Shown: positions 7,389 to 15,718 of the stretch, piece after piece
Layout: the number at the start of each line of letters is the position of its first letter
How positions within the stretch are numbered: the stretch's first letter is position 1
Origin: Pseudomonas sp. LB-090624
GTDB taxonomy: Bacteria > Pseudomonadota > Gammaproteobacteria > Pseudomonadales > Pseudomonadaceae
Length of the DNA: 64,000 nucleotides
Direction: 5' to 3'
Assembly (NCBI RefSeq): GCF_003205205.1
Contig: NZ_QJRL01000019.1
Span: forward strand, 1 to 64,000
Notes under the pieces: generated by a model
What the model was told of the DNA's origin: nothing
The model's input: only the letters and a program-made list of their open reading frames with translations
Databases searched by the model: none
Position numbers and translations under genes: made by a program

Positions 7389-8735
7389 TTAGCGCTGAGA
7401 GGGTTCGGTGCCGTGGGCGGCGCTCTGCACCTGTTCCCAGACGCGCAGGAAGTTGCCGCCCCACAGTTTGGCGATGTCGGCTTCCGAGTAGCCGCGGGTG
7501 ATGAGTTCGGCGGTTACGTTGCGTGCCTCGCTGGCGTCGTGCCAGCCGTCGATACCACCGCCTTCGTTGAAGTCAGAGCTGATCCCTACGTGGTCTATGC
7601 CGATCTTGCGCACGGTGTAGTCGATGGCATCACCGTAGTCCTTCAGCGTCGCCGGGGGCTCTTGATCGAGGATTGCGTAGAGCTCATTGGCGTACTGCCC
7701 GACTTTCTGCTCCGGCCAGCCGGCAATGACCGGGTCACCTGGCATCAGCGCGTAGTTCAGGTCTGCCAGTGGCGGCAGGGCGTAGCGTGCGCGCAAGGTA
7801 TTGAGCTTTTCCTGGGTTTGCGCGCTGAGCGGCTTGAGGTAGCTGGAGAACGCGACCAGTTGCACGACACCGCCGCCATCCTTGATCAGTTGCATTTCCT
7901 TGTCGGACAGGTTGCGGTTGATATCGACCATGGCCCGCGGTGCGGAGTGCGAGGCCACCACTGGTGTACGGCTGATCTGGAGGACCTGGGTCAGTGCCTT
8001 GGTGGACATCTGCGAGACATCGATGATCACGCCCAGGTCATTGAGCCGTTGTACGGCGCGCTTGCCGATTGGGGACAGGCCATCGAGTGCATCGACGGTG
8101 TCGTTGAAGAATGGCAGGGGACGAGACGAGTCGGCCCAGCTGTTGTTGCCGACATAGCTGAAGCCGAACATGCGCACCCCGCGTGCCGCCCAGCGGTCGA
8201 GCTGGTCGATGTCGTCCCCCAGCGCATACGCATTGAGCATGCTCAGAAACACCGCGAATTTGCCTTCGCCGTGCAAGCGCCGCATGTCCTGAGGGGTGTA
8301 GGCAACCGCAGCGCGTTCAGGGAAGTCGCGCACCATCGCGGTGATCGCGTTGTAGCGCACCTCCTGAGTATGCCGGGCCGCCTCGACGAAGCCAGGCGTG
8401 GGGCGATGCGGGCTGTTTGCGCCCGTCCAGGATTCGGGCCAGGCAAAGATGGTCAGCGCCGCGCCAGACAACCGCCCTTGGGCAGCCTTGGCCAGGTCGA
8501 AGCGGCCCGGCCCATTCTTGTCGGCTTCGCTGCCTTCGTTGCCGAAGTCCAGCGGCAAGGTGACATGGCTGTCGAACGAGAGGATGCGTTCCTGTAAGTC
8601 GTTGGCTTGACGAACCACCTCCCGGGGGTAACCGCCAGGGGTCGCGAAATGGTACCAGGCAGCCAGACCGGCACCCGCGGCGACTGCCGCAGCCAGGCTG
8701 ATGTACAGGGCTTTTTTCCAGCGTGGTGTCGTCAT
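7389..8735 (-). CDS. pvdM: PvdM, membrane dipeptidase-family pyoverdine maturation protein
   Basis: A 448-residue M19 (renal dipeptidase-like) protein with an N-terminal signal or anchor (WKKALYISLAAAVAAGAG), so periplasmic. Family motifs seen are FDSHVTLPLDF, PVVASHSAPRA and HVGISSDFNEGGG. The usual metal-binding HxD of dipeptidases reads HVT here, so plain peptidase activity is doubtful. PvdM is known to be needed for PvdP-dependent oxidation of ferribactin in the periplasm. I chose ATG 8735 (MTTPRWKK): an upstream in-frame ATG at 8807 lies upstream of the -10 of the promoter at 8796-8819 and would not be in the transcript. First gene of the pvdM-pvdN-JmjC-SIP operon and divergent from pvdP. 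Confidence 0.9.
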   Translation of the reverse strand: MTTPRWKKALYISLAAAVAAGAGLAAWYHFATPGGYPREVVRQANDLQERILSFDSHVTLPLDFGNEGSEADKNGPGRFDLAKAAQGRLSGAALTIFAWPESWTGANSPHRPTPGFVEAARHTQEVRYNAITAMVRDFPERAAVAYTPQDMRRLHGEGKFAVFLSMLNAYALGDDIDQLDRWAARGVRMFGFSYVGNNSWADSSRPLPFFNDTVDALDGLSPIGKRAVQRLNDLGVIIDVSQMSTKALTQVLQISRTPVVASHSAPRAMVDINRNLSDKEMQLIKDGGGVVQLVAFSSYLKPLSAQTQEKLNTLRARYALPPLADLNYALMPGDPVIAGWPEQKVGQYANELYAILDQEPPATLKDYGDAIDYTVRKIGIDHVGISSDFNEGGGIDGWHDASEARNVTAELITRGYSEADIAKLWGGNFLRVWEQVQSAAHGTEPSQR

Positions 8736-8795
8736 CTTGGTCTCAGTAGGTTCACCGTCGAGGGATGGCACAGGGGCCGCCGCTACCTGGGGTGA

Positions 8796-8819
8796 ACGAG
8801 TCGACACGAAGGAAATTTA
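8796..8819 (-). promoter_or_regulatory. Iron-starvation (PvdS-type) promoter of the pvdM operon
   Basis: On the minus strand GGCTAAATTTCC gives TAAAT (8819-8815), a 16-nt spacer and CGT (8798-8796). The pvdM ATG lies 60 nt downstream. It is back to back with the pvdP box; the two TAAAT elements are only 19 nt apart. Confidence 0.75.
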
Positions 8820-8838
8820 GCCGCCCCGGCCGCGGCGC

Positions 8839-8862
8839 TAAATTTCAGCGCAGGTACAACGT
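8839..8862 (+). promoter_or_regulatory. Iron-starvation (PvdS-type) promoter of pvdP
   Basis: GCGCTAAATTTCAG gives TAAAT at 8839-8843, then 16 nt, then CGT at 8860-8862. The spacing is identical to that of the pvdH and pvdM boxes. The chosen pvdP ATG is 55 nt downstream. Confidence 0.77.
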
Positions 8863-8917
8863 TCTAGCCTTGGACGGGCCGTGCTCCATGGCCGCAATGA
8901 AGGCACAGGTAGTGGCA

Positions 8918-10543
8918 ATGACGATTTCTCGACGCGGGTTCATCGCCGCTGTGGCATTGACGGGCGTAGCAGTGCCTGGTGCGCTGTATGTGCAGCGCCA
9001 GCGGGATGTCGAGGCGTTTCCGGAAACGCCTGGCGAGGCTGTTGTCGAGTTGGCCGATACCCGCCTGCAGCAGCTGGGCGACATCCTGCGGGGTGTCTGG
9101 CGCTGGACTGCACAGGGCAAGGATGCCCAGCTGCAGGGCCTGCCCGACGGCGAGCTGGAGTTGTTTCTGGATGTCGCCAGCAATGGCCGGGGGCTGCGCG
9201 GCTACCTGGACACCGCCGAACGGCTGCGCAGTGAGCAGGAACCACGTTACCGGGTCATGGGTGACTTGCTGACGGACAAGCCCGGGACGTTGCGCTGGCG
9301 GCTGTTTTCAACCGAGCCCGGTGCCGGGCAGGCGCGCTATGAATGCCATGTCGTGATCGATGAGGTCTGGGGCGCCTTTGGCAATGCCGGGCCGGCAACG
9401 CTCAACGGCCGTGTCTCGGCCCTGGACCGCGCCCTGTCACTGCCTGTGCTGGACAATGGCTTCCTGGCCTTGAAGCGCCCCTTCCCGGAGGCTCGCGAAC
9501 GTACACCGCTGTCGCCACAGTTGCTGGCTTGGCTGATTGCACCGGAGCACCGGCTGTTCCACCAGCTCTGGCACGCTTCACGGGACAAATGGCACAAGCT
9601 GGAAGAAGACAAGCAGTCCGCCCTGCGTGGCTTGGGCTGGCAGCCCGGGCCGCGTGGCCAGGAGCGTGATGCACGTGGCCGACACAAGGATCGCAACGGC
9701 TCCGGAGAGGACTTCCTGTTCATGCACCGGCACATGCTTGGCAGTGCCAGGGCCCTGCAGGCACTGCCCTCGTGGGCCCGGTTCCCGTTGCCTCAGCCGG
9801 AACTCGAGCGTGACCGCATCGGGTTTGCGCGGTACTACGACAACCACGACGGCAACGCCCTGCCACCCACCTGGCTGGCCCATGACGACCCGGAATACAC
9901 CCAGTGGGTACGCGCCATCAAGAGCCCAGACACCTTCCATGGCAACTTCCAGGTCTGGGAGTCGCGATACAGTGACCCGGATTACCTGGGCAAGCTGACC
10001 CTGGGGCAGTTCGGCTCAGAGCTGGAGCTGGGCCTGCATGACTGGTTGCACATGCGCTGGGCAGCGGTGCCGCGCGACCCGTCCAACGGTATGCCGGTGC
10101 CCGCCGCACGTACGCCGGGTGATTTTGCCGAGCGCTGGTTCGAGGCGCGCAACGACTTTCTCGGCGACCCGTTCTCGTCACATGTAAATCCGGTGTTCTG
10201 GCATTTCCATGGCTGGATCGACGACCGGATCGACGACTGGTTTCGCGCCCATGAGCGGATCCACCCGGGCGAGATCCGTCGCCTGCAGGTGAACGGCGTA
10301 TCCTGGTTCGCCCCCGGGCGCTGGGTGGAGGTGGCGGACCCATGGCTTGGCCCCGATACCCATGGCTGCTCCACGGTGCCGGGCCTGCGGCCGGGTCGAA
10401 GTGTCGAGATGGACCCGGAAACCATGAAGCTGGCGTTGCGCATCATATACGGCAACGAAGACCTCTTTGCCCGCTTGCGACCACGGGTGCCGCAGCGGCC
10501 TTGGTACGCCCGCAATCTGAAACTCGTGCAGGCGTCGGGCTGA
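8918..10543 (+). CDS. pvdP: PvdP, Tat-exported tyrosinase for pyoverdine chromophore
   Basis: A 541-residue copper tyrosinase-like enzyme that oxidises ferribactin to dihydropyoverdine, closing the chromophore rings in the periplasm. The N-terminus MTISRRGFIAAVALTG is a Tat signal (SRRGF). Likely copper ligands are in HRLFHQLWHASRDKWH and, in the second copper site, VFWHFHGWIDDRID; HRHMLGSARAL contributes a further His cluster. The frame stays open upstream to 8765, but the promoter at 8839-8862 and the short n-region favour ATG 8918; ATG 8888 is the main alternative. The length fits PvdP of other fluorescent pseudomonads. Divergent from pvdM. Confidence 0.9.
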   Translation: MTISRRGFIAAVALTGVAVPGALYVQRQRDVEAFPETPGEAVVELADTRLQQLGDILRGVWRWTAQGKDAQLQGLPDGELELFLDVASNGRGLRGYLDTAERLRSEQEPRYRVMGDLLTDKPGTLRWRLFSTEPGAGQARYECHVVIDEVWGAFGNAGPATLNGRVSALDRALSLPVLDNGFLALKRPFPEARERTPLSPQLLAWLIAPEHRLFHQLWHASRDKWHKLEEDKQSALRGLGWQPGPRGQERDARGRHKDRNGSGEDFLFMHRHMLGSARALQALPSWARFPLPQPELERDRIGFARYYDNHDGNALPPTWLAHDDPEYTQWVRAIKSPDTFHGNFQVWESRYSDPDYLGKLTLGQFGSELELGLHDWLHMRWAAVPRDPSNGMPVPAARTPGDFAERWFEARNDFLGDPFSSHVNPVFWHFHGWIDDRIDDWFRAHERIHPGEIRRLQVNGVSWFAPGRWVEVADPWLGPDTHGCSTVPGLRPGRSVEMDPETMKLALRIIYGNEDLFARLRPRVPQRPWYARNLKLVQASG

Positions 10544-10565
10544 CGGTAAACGCAGTGCAAGCATG

Positions 10566-10590
10566 CGTTGCTGAGAATCATTATATTTTG
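10566..10590 (+). promoter_or_regulatory. Fur-box-like site upstream of the ECF sigma gene
   Basis: TGAGAATCATTAT (10572-10584) matches 12 of 13 bases of the TGATAATCATTAT part of the Fur consensus and overlaps an AT-rich TATATT -10-like hexamer (10582-10587). Iron-Fur repression of the sigma gene is inferred. Confidence 0.6.
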
Positions 10591-10659
10591 TAAGATCGCG
10601 CGCTGATATCACTCAGTTCTGCATCGGCCCCAGCGTGGGGGTGCAGGACGATTCCAGGT

Positions 10660-11142
10660 GTGGTTGTGGAACGTTACTATCGTGAATTGGTGAGTTTCCT
10701 GTCCGCGCGCCTGGGTAACCGTCAGGCGGCGGAGGATGTTGCCCACGATGCCTACCTGCGGGTACTGGAGCGAACGGACAACGGGCAGATCGAGCATCCG
10801 CGCGCCTTCCTGTACCGCACCGCCTTGAACCTGCTGGTAGACCGCCATCGTCGCCATCTGGTGCGTCAGGCCGAGCCGCTGGAGGTTCTGGACAGTGATG
10901 AGTGCTGGCACGTGCCGGCGCTAGCGCAGGAGTTGCAGCTCGATCAGCGCCTGGCCCTGATGCAGCGGGCACTTGACGAACTGACCGGCCCCTGCCGCGA
11001 AAGCTTCCTGCTACGCAAGATCGAAGGCTTGTCACATCTGCAGATCGCCGAGCGCCTGGGCATCTCGCGCAGCCTGGTGGAAAAGCACATCGTCAATGCC
11101 ATGAAGCACTGCCGGGTGCGCATGCGGCAGTGGGAATCCTGA
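10660..11142 (+). CDS. ECF sigma factor, FecI-like, without an adjacent anti-sigma gene
   Basis: A 160-residue ECF sigma factor. Region 2 is YYRELVSFLSARLGNRQAAEDVAHDAYLRV (20-residue core AEDVAHDAYLRV) with the region 2.4 helix PRAFLYRTALNLLVDRHRR. Region 4 is CRESFLLRKIEGLSHLQIA with the helix-turn-helix LGISRSLVEKHIVNAMKHC. The sequence matches the FecI/iron-starvation branch. GTG at 10660 or GTG at 10666 could start it (the second has AGG 7 nt upstream). A Fur-like box lies about 80 nt upstream. No FecR anti-sigma or TonB receptor gene follows, which is unusual for FecI types. It may direct the iron-starvation boxes nearby, but the true PvdS could be elsewhere in the genome. Confidence 0.88.
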   Translation: MVVERYYRELVSFLSARLGNRQAAEDVAHDAYLRVLERTDNGQIEHPRAFLYRTALNLLVDRHRRHLVRQAEPLEVLDSDECWHVPALAQELQLDQRLALMQRALDELTGPCRESFLLRKIEGLSHLQIAERLGISRSLVEKHIVNAMKHCRVRMRQWES

Positions 11143-11309
11143 TTGCCTGGCTAAAGGCGAATGCAAATTCCGTCAGTCAATCACTTGATTTATGCGGCTT
11201 TTCCGGCTTCTATCAAAGAAGACCGCTGCCTGCGTTACTCTGGCAGTCGCCGTCACTGGCGCAGTATGGTCATGGAGCGTGCCCATTACCCAGCTGCCCA
11301 GGTCCGCCC

Positions 11310-11789
11310 ATGGCAAACAAGACCCTGCGCATTCTTATCGCCGATGAACACCCGTGCCAGCGCTTGCAGATGGAGCGGTTGCTCAATGGCCTGGGCTATT
11401 ACCGGATAGCCCCAGTGGACAGTTTCGAGGAGCTACAGCGCCTGGTGCTGTGCGCCTTGCAGCCCTTCAACCTGTTGCTGGGCAATATCGAACTGGCCAG
11501 CCATGCCGGCGTCGACCTGGCGCGCTTCTGTCGCGTCAGCACCCAGATCCAGCACGCCCTGCTGTACCACTCCAGCCAGTTGAAAGTGCCTGCGGTGCCG
11601 CAAACCGAGCGCCAGGCCGTCAGCCTGAGCCTGCCGCAGGCGCCCGATAGCGAGGCGCTGGAGACGTTCATGGCAATCATCGATGCCCCCCTGCTGGTGG
11701 GCAAGTTGCCGCTGCCGGGCAACGCGCCTGCCAATGCTGTCAGGCCACGGCCACGGGCCAACTTCGCGCACACGGTGTTCAACCGCTAG
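11310..11789 (+). CDS. Degenerate receiver-domain protein
   Basis: A 159-residue protein whose first ~120 residues follow a CheY-like receiver (TLRILIADEHPCQRLQMERLL with the acidic pair DE). The strand that should carry the phosphoacceptor Asp reads LLLGNIELASHAG, so Asp is absent (Gly/Asn in its place), and no clear Lys-Pro motif is seen. The C-terminal 40 residues are basic and Pro/Ala-rich. It is probably a phosphorylation-independent pseudo-receiver; the partner is unknown. ATG 11310 is preferred over upstream frames because the receiver fold starts there. The 167-nt gap before it shows no other gene. Confidence 0.72.
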   Translation: MANKTLRILIADEHPCQRLQMERLLNGLGYYRIAPVDSFEELQRLVLCALQPFNLLLGNIELASHAGVDLARFCRVSTQIQHALLYHSSQLKVPAVPQTERQAVSLSLPQAPDSEALETFMAIIDAPLLVGKLPLPGNAPANAVRPRPRANFAHTVFNR

Positions 11790-11860
11790 CCAAGCCGCCA
11801 GCGGGCAACCGGGCAGCGATTTGTTATGCTCTTGCGCTTTGCCGATTTGCGGACACTGCC

Positions 11861-13186
11861 ATGACTGCCATCGATACCGCTCGCCCGCCCCGGTTCAGCC
11901 GCGGCGACCACAGGACTCTGGGCCTGGCGGCGCTGGGCGGCGCGCTGGAAATCTACGATTTCATCATTTTCGTGTTCTTTGCGCTGACCCTGAGCCAGCT
12001 GTTCTTTCCACCCGAAATGCCCGAATGGCTGCGCCTGCTGCAAAGCTTCGGCATTTTCGTCACCGGTTACCTGGCGCGGCCGCTAGGCGGCATCTTGATG
12101 GCGCACTTCGCCGACCACCTGGGGCGCAAGCGGGTGTTCAACCTGAGCATCCTGATGATGGCCTTGCCATGCCTGCTGATCGGGGTGATGCCGACCTACG
12201 CCGACATTGGCTACGCGGCACCGCTGGTCCTGTTGGCCCTGCGTATCCTCCAGGGGGCTGCTGTAGGCGGGGAGGTGCCCAGCGCGTGGACCTTTGTCGC
12301 CGAGCATGCCCCAAACGGGCGACGCGGCTATGCCTTGGGGTTTCTGCAGGCCGGGCTGACCTTCGGCTACCTGCTGGGGGCGCTGACCGCGACCTTGCTG
12401 GCGCAACTGTTCACCCCGCAGGAAATCCTCGATTACGCCTGGCGCTACCCGTTCCTGTTGGGTGGGGTGTTTGGTGTGATGGGGGTGTGGCTGCGCCGCT
12501 GGCTCAGTGAAACACCGGTGTTTCTCGCCCTGCGCGCGCGCCAGGCGCAACCTGTGACGTTCCCGTTGCGACGCGTGCTGGGCGAGCACCGCCGGGCGCT
12601 GATCCCCGCCGCGCTGCTGACCTGTGTGCTGACCTCGGCGGTGGTGGTGCTGGTGGTGATCACGCCGACGGTTATGCAGCAGCGTTTCGGCATGAGTGCC
12701 GGGTACACCTTCGCTCTGAGCAGCGTGGGCATCGTCTTCCTCAACATCGGCTGCGTGCTGGCCGGGCTGCTGGTCGACCGTGTGGGTGCCTGGCGCGCGC
12801 TGATGCTCTACAGCCTATTGCTGCCGCTGGGTATCGGCGCGTTGTACGCCAGCCTGGTGGGGCAGTGGGGGATGACCTGGCTGGCGTATGCGCTGGCAGG
12901 GTTGAGCTGTGGCGTGGTGGGGGTGGTGCCCTCGGTAATGGTCGGGCTGTTCCCGGCCGAGATCCGGGTTTCGGGGATTTCCTTCACCTACAACGTGGCT
13001 TACGCACTGTGGGCCAGCACCACGCCGCTGGCGCTGATTGCGCTGATGCCGTGGAGCCCATGGGTGTGTGTCGGGTTTTGTCTGATCATGGGGGCGGTGG
13101 GGCTGCTGACGGCCCTGTATTTCGGGCGTCGTGAGCCATTGGTGTTTGCGGCGGAGCCGATGCCGGTCATGTGCGGCGACAAATGA
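11861..13186 (+). CDS. MFS transporter, metabolite:H+ symporter (MHS) type
   Basis: A 441-residue inner-membrane transporter with about 12 predicted helices. Typical features are LGGALEIYDFIIFVFFA in helix 1, the loop 2-3 motif GHFADHLGRKRVF-like (ADHLGRKRVF), LRILQGAAVGGEVPSAW in helix 4 with EHAPNGRRG after it, and a second half with LAGLLVDRVGAWRA. These fit the MHS family of organic-acid/osmolyte proton symporters (citrate, alpha-ketoglutarate, proline betaine). The substrate is not deducible. It is a single gene between the receiver protein and mqsRA. Confidence 0.88.
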   Translation: MTAIDTARPPRFSRGDHRTLGLAALGGALEIYDFIIFVFFALTLSQLFFPPEMPEWLRLLQSFGIFVTGYLARPLGGILMAHFADHLGRKRVFNLSILMMALPCLLIGVMPTYADIGYAAPLVLLALRILQGAAVGGEVPSAWTFVAEHAPNGRRGYALGFLQAGLTFGYLLGALTATLLAQLFTPQEILDYAWRYPFLLGGVFGVMGVWLRRWLSETPVFLALRARQAQPVTFPLRRVLGEHRRALIPAALLTCVLTSAVVVLVVITPTVMQQRFGMSAGYTFALSSVGIVFLNIGCVLAGLLVDRVGAWRALMLYSLLLPLGIGALYASLVGQWGMTWLAYALAGLSCGVVGVVPSVMVGLFPAEIRVSGISFTYNVAYALWASTTPLALIALMPWSPWVCVGFCLIMGAVGLLTALYFGRREPLVFAAEPMPVMCGDK

Positions 13187-13241
13187 GCCGGTAACGGCTG
13201 CGGGACACTGGGGCAGACTTCCAGGTGGGGGCTATTGGAAT

Positions 13242-13274
13242 AACCTATTAGCCAAATTTAACCTGGAAGGTTAA
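13242..13274 (+). promoter_or_regulatory. MqsA operator region of mqsRA
   Basis: TTAACCT-GGA-AGGTTAA at 13258-13274 is a perfect 7-3-7 palindrome containing AACCT-N3-AGGTT, the known MqsA recognition pattern, ending 6 nt before the mqsR ATG. A second, half-conserved copy AACCT-ATT-AG lies at 13242-13251. Autorepression by MqsA is therefore expected. Confidence 0.85.
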
Positions 13275-13280
13275 TTTCTC

Positions 13281-13577
13281 ATGGAAAAGAGAATGCCTCA
13301 TTGCCCGCTGGAGCGGGTAAAAGCTCTGGCTGCGGCAAGGCGAATCCGTCCTACGGGTGCAGCATTGAAAGGCGCCAAGGCGCTGGGAATGGATTTTCCG
13401 GGCATGCTTGAGGTGATCACCAGCTTGAAGCGCACTGATTTCTACAAGAGCATGAACAGCCATATTGACCACCGGGTTTGGCAGGATGTTTATCGCCCGC
13501 TTACAGCAATTGGGTACGTTTATTTGAAATTGTCCGTGGTAGACGACGTGCTCATCGTGTCTTTCAAGGAGTTGTAA
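13281..13577 (+). CDS. mqsR: MqsR toxin, mRNA interferase
   Basis: A 98-residue toxin of the RelE-fold MqsR family, which cleaves mRNA at GCN sites in E. coli. Sequence landmarks shared with E. coli MqsR are MEKRMPHCPLERVKAL at the N-terminus, DFPGMLEVI, TDFYKSMNSHIDHRVWQDVYRP and the C-terminal LKLSVVDDVLIVSFKEL. The length equals the family norm, with no frameshift, so it is probably active. The toxin gene precedes the antitoxin by 2 nt, the reverse of most type II pairs but normal for mqsRA. Confidence 0.95.
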   Translation: MEKRMPHCPLERVKALAAARRIRPTGAALKGAKALGMDFPGMLEVITSLKRTDFYKSMNSHIDHRVWQDVYRPLTAIGYVYLKLSVVDDVLIVSFKEL

Positions 13578-13579
13578 CC

Positions 13580-13981
13580 ATGAGATGTCCAATATGCGGC
13601 GGCTCGGAGCTTGCACCTGACATTCAGGGCATGCCCTATAGCTACAAAGGCGAGATGACAGTGATCCCTGAGGTAAGTGGCGATTACTGCTCCGCATGTG
13701 GTGAATGTGTACTGAGTCATGATGAAGCCATGCGCGTCAGTCACTTGATGACGGCATTCGAGCGCCAGGTCAACGCAAATGTTGTGGATCCTTCCTTTAT
13801 TGCCTCCATGCGCAGAAAGTTCGACCTCGACCAGCGTGAAGCGGGGGAAATTTTCGGTGGTGGAGTCAATGCGTTCTCCCGCTATGAAAACGGCAAGACC
13901 ACACCGCCAGTGGCGTTGGTGAAACTGCTCAAGCTGCTGGATCGCCATCCAGAACTCTTCGAGGAAGTGCGCACTGCCTGA
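13580..13981 (+). CDS. mqsA: MqsA antitoxin and autorepressor
   Basis: A 133-residue protein. The N-terminal zinc domain has MRCPICGG and YCSACGEC (two Cys pairs), which binds MqsR. The C-terminal HTH-XRE domain has MRRKFDLDQREAGEIFGGG followed by NAFSRYENGKTTPP, the DNA-recognition part that reads the AACCT-N3-AGGTT palindrome. ATG 13580 has AAGGAG upstream, inside the mqsR end. It neutralises MqsR and represses the operon. Confidence 0.95.
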   Translation: MRCPICGGSELAPDIQGMPYSYKGEMTVIPEVSGDYCSACGECVLSHDEAMRVSHLMTAFERQVNANVVDPSFIASMRRKFDLDQREAGEIFGGGVNAFSRYENGKTTPPVALVKLLKLLDRHPELFEEVRTA

Positions 13982-13995
13982 TAATGGCAGCCAAC

Positions 13996-14033
13996 AAAAA
14001 GCCCCCGGGCCCATGAGGGCCGGGGGCTTTTTG
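13996..14033. terminator. Bidirectional terminator between mqsA and the ETF-QO gene
   Basis: A GC-rich hairpin (GCCCCCGGGCCC / GGGCCGGGGGC) flanked by AAAAA on the left and TTTTT on the right, so it can end both the mqsRA transcript and the minus-strand ETF-QO transcript. Confidence 0.9.
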
Positions 14034-14053
14034 TTGCCACAAGGGCAGGGGCC

Positions 14054-15718
14054 TTACATGTTCGGGTAGTTCGGCCCGCCAGCGCCTTCAGGGGTGACCC
14101 AGGTAATATTCTGGGCTGGGTCCTTGATGTCGCAGGTCTTGCAGTGCACGCAGTTCTGCGCGTTGATCTGGAAGCGCTTGTTGCCGTCTTCCTGAGTGAC
14201 CACTTCGTATACACCTGCCGGGCAGTAGCGCTGAGCAGGCTCGTCGTACAGGGGCAGGTTGCTGGCGATCGGTACGCTTGGATCGGTCAGCTTCAGGTGG
14301 CAGGGTTGTTCTTCTTCGTGGTTGGTGCTGGAGAGGAATACCGAGCTGAGCTTGTCGAAGCTGAGCTTGCCGTCTGGTTTCGGGTAATCGATCTTCTGCG
14401 AGTCGGCGGCCAGCTTCAAGCAAGCGTAATCCGGCTTGGTATCGTGCAGGGTGAACGGCAGTTTGCCACCGAACCAGTTCTGGTCGACATAGTTGAACGC
14501 CGCGCCCAGTAGCGGGCCGAACTTGTGCATGGCCGGGCCGAAGTTGCGGCTGGCGAACAGTTCTTCGTGCAGCCAGCTGGCCTTGAAGGCGCTGACATAG
14601 CTGTTCAGCTGATCACCACCTTCGCTACCGGCGATCAATGCGTCGGCCACTGCTTCGGCGGCAAGCATGCCGGACTTCATCGCGGTATGGCTGCCCTTGA
14701 TCTTGGCCACGTTCATGGTGCCCAGGTCGCAACCGATCAGCGCGCCACCATTGAAGACCATTTTCGGCAGCGAGTTGATGCCGCCTTTGGCCAGGGCGCG
14801 GGCGCCGTAGCTGATGCGCTTGCCGCCTTCGAGGTACTGGCTGATCACCGGGTGGTGCTTGAGGCGCTGGAACTCGTCGAACGGCGACAGGTACGGGTTG
14901 GCGTAGGACAGGTCGACGATCAGGCCGACCACCACCTGGTTGTTTTCCAGGTGATAAAGGAACGAGCCACCGGTGTTGTCCTTGGCCATCACGTCCAGCG
15001 GCCAGCCGGCGGTGTGCACCACCAGGCCTTGTTCGTGCTTGGCCGGGTCGATTTCCCAGATTTCCTTCAAGCCGATGCCGTAGTGCTGGACGTCGGACTC
15101 GCTGTCGAGGTTGAAGCGCTTGATCAGCTGCTTGCCGATATGCCCACGGCAGCCTTCGGCGAACAGGGTGTACTTGGCACGCAGTTCCATGCCCGGGGTA
15201 TACAGGCCGTCTTTCGGGTTGCCTTCGCGGTCGACACCGAGGTCGCCGGTGACGATGCCGCGAACCACGCCGTTGTCGTCGAACAGCGCTTCCTGGGCGG
15301 CGAAGCCCGGGTAGATTTCCACGCCGAGGTTCTCGGCCTGCTGGGCCAGCCAGCGGCACAGGTTGCCCAGCGAGATGATGTAGTTGCCCTGGTTGTGCAT
15401 GGTCTTGGGCACGAACAGGTCAGGCACCTTGGTCGCGCTGCCGGCATCCTTGAGCACGTAGATGTCGTCGCGCTTCACTTCGGTATTCAGCGGTGCGCCG
15501 AGCGCTTTCCAGTCGGGGAACAGCTCGTTCAGGGCGCGGGGCTCGAACACTGCGCCAGAGAGGATGTGGGCGCCGACTTCAGAGCCTTTTTCCACCACGC
15601 AGACGCTGATTTCGCTACCGGCTTCGGCGGCCTTCTGCTTCAGGCGGCAGGCGGCGGACAGGCCCGCCGGGCCGGCGCCGACGATGACCACGTCGAATTC
15701 CATGTATTCGCGTTCCAC
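14054..15718 (-). CDS. Electron transfer flavoprotein-ubiquinone oxidoreductase
   Basis: A 554-residue membrane-associated flavoprotein that passes electrons from ETF (fatty-acid and amino-acid oxidation) to ubiquinone. The FAD-binding motif VVIVGAGPAGLSAACRL is at the N-terminus; the Fe-S cluster region near the C-terminus has CPAGVYE and NCVHCKTCDIKDPAQNI. I chose GTG 15718 (VEREYMEFD) because AGGAG lies 7 nt upstream; the ATG 21 nt before overlaps that ribosome binding site. It is divergent from etfBA, with which it works. Confidence 0.95.
   Translation of the reverse strand: MEREYMEFDVVIVGAGPAGLSAACRLKQKAAEAGSEISVCVVEKGSEVGAHILSGAVFEPRALNELFPDWKALGAPLNTEVKRDDIYVLKDAGSATKVPDLFVPKTMHNQGNYIISLGNLCRWLAQQAENLGVEIYPGFAAQEALFDDNGVVRGIVTGDLGVDREGNPKDGLYTPGMELRAKYTLFAEGCRGHIGKQLIKRFNLDSESDVQHYGIGLKEIWEIDPAKHEQGLVVHTAGWPLDVMAKDNTGGSFLYHLENNQVVVGLIVDLSYANPYLSPFDEFQRLKHHPVISQYLEGGKRISYGARALAKGGINSLPKMVFNGGALIGCDLGTMNVAKIKGSHTAMKSGMLAAEAVADALIAGSEGGDQLNSYVSAFKASWLHEELFASRNFGPAMHKFGPLLGAAFNYVDQNWFGGKLPFTLHDTKPDYACLKLAADSQKIDYPKPDGKLSFDKLSSVFLSSTNHEEEQPCHLKLTDPSVPIASNLPLYDEPAQRYCPAGVYEVVTQEDGNKRFQINAQNCVHCKTCDIKDPAQNITWVTPEGAGGPNYPNM

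Noticed and set aside
8736..8807. N-terminal extension of pvdM to an ATG at 8807
   Set aside because: This ATG lies upstream of the -10 element of the iron-starvation promoter (8796-8819), so it would be outside the transcript; the signal peptide begins at the ATG at 8735.
8765..8917. N-terminal extension of pvdP to 8765
   Set aside because: It would run through both divergent promoters, and the Tat signal motif starts at the ATG at 8918.
13248..13697. Minus-strand frame opposite mqsR
   Set aside because: mqsR and its operator are clear on the plus strand; the antisense product has no recognisable features.
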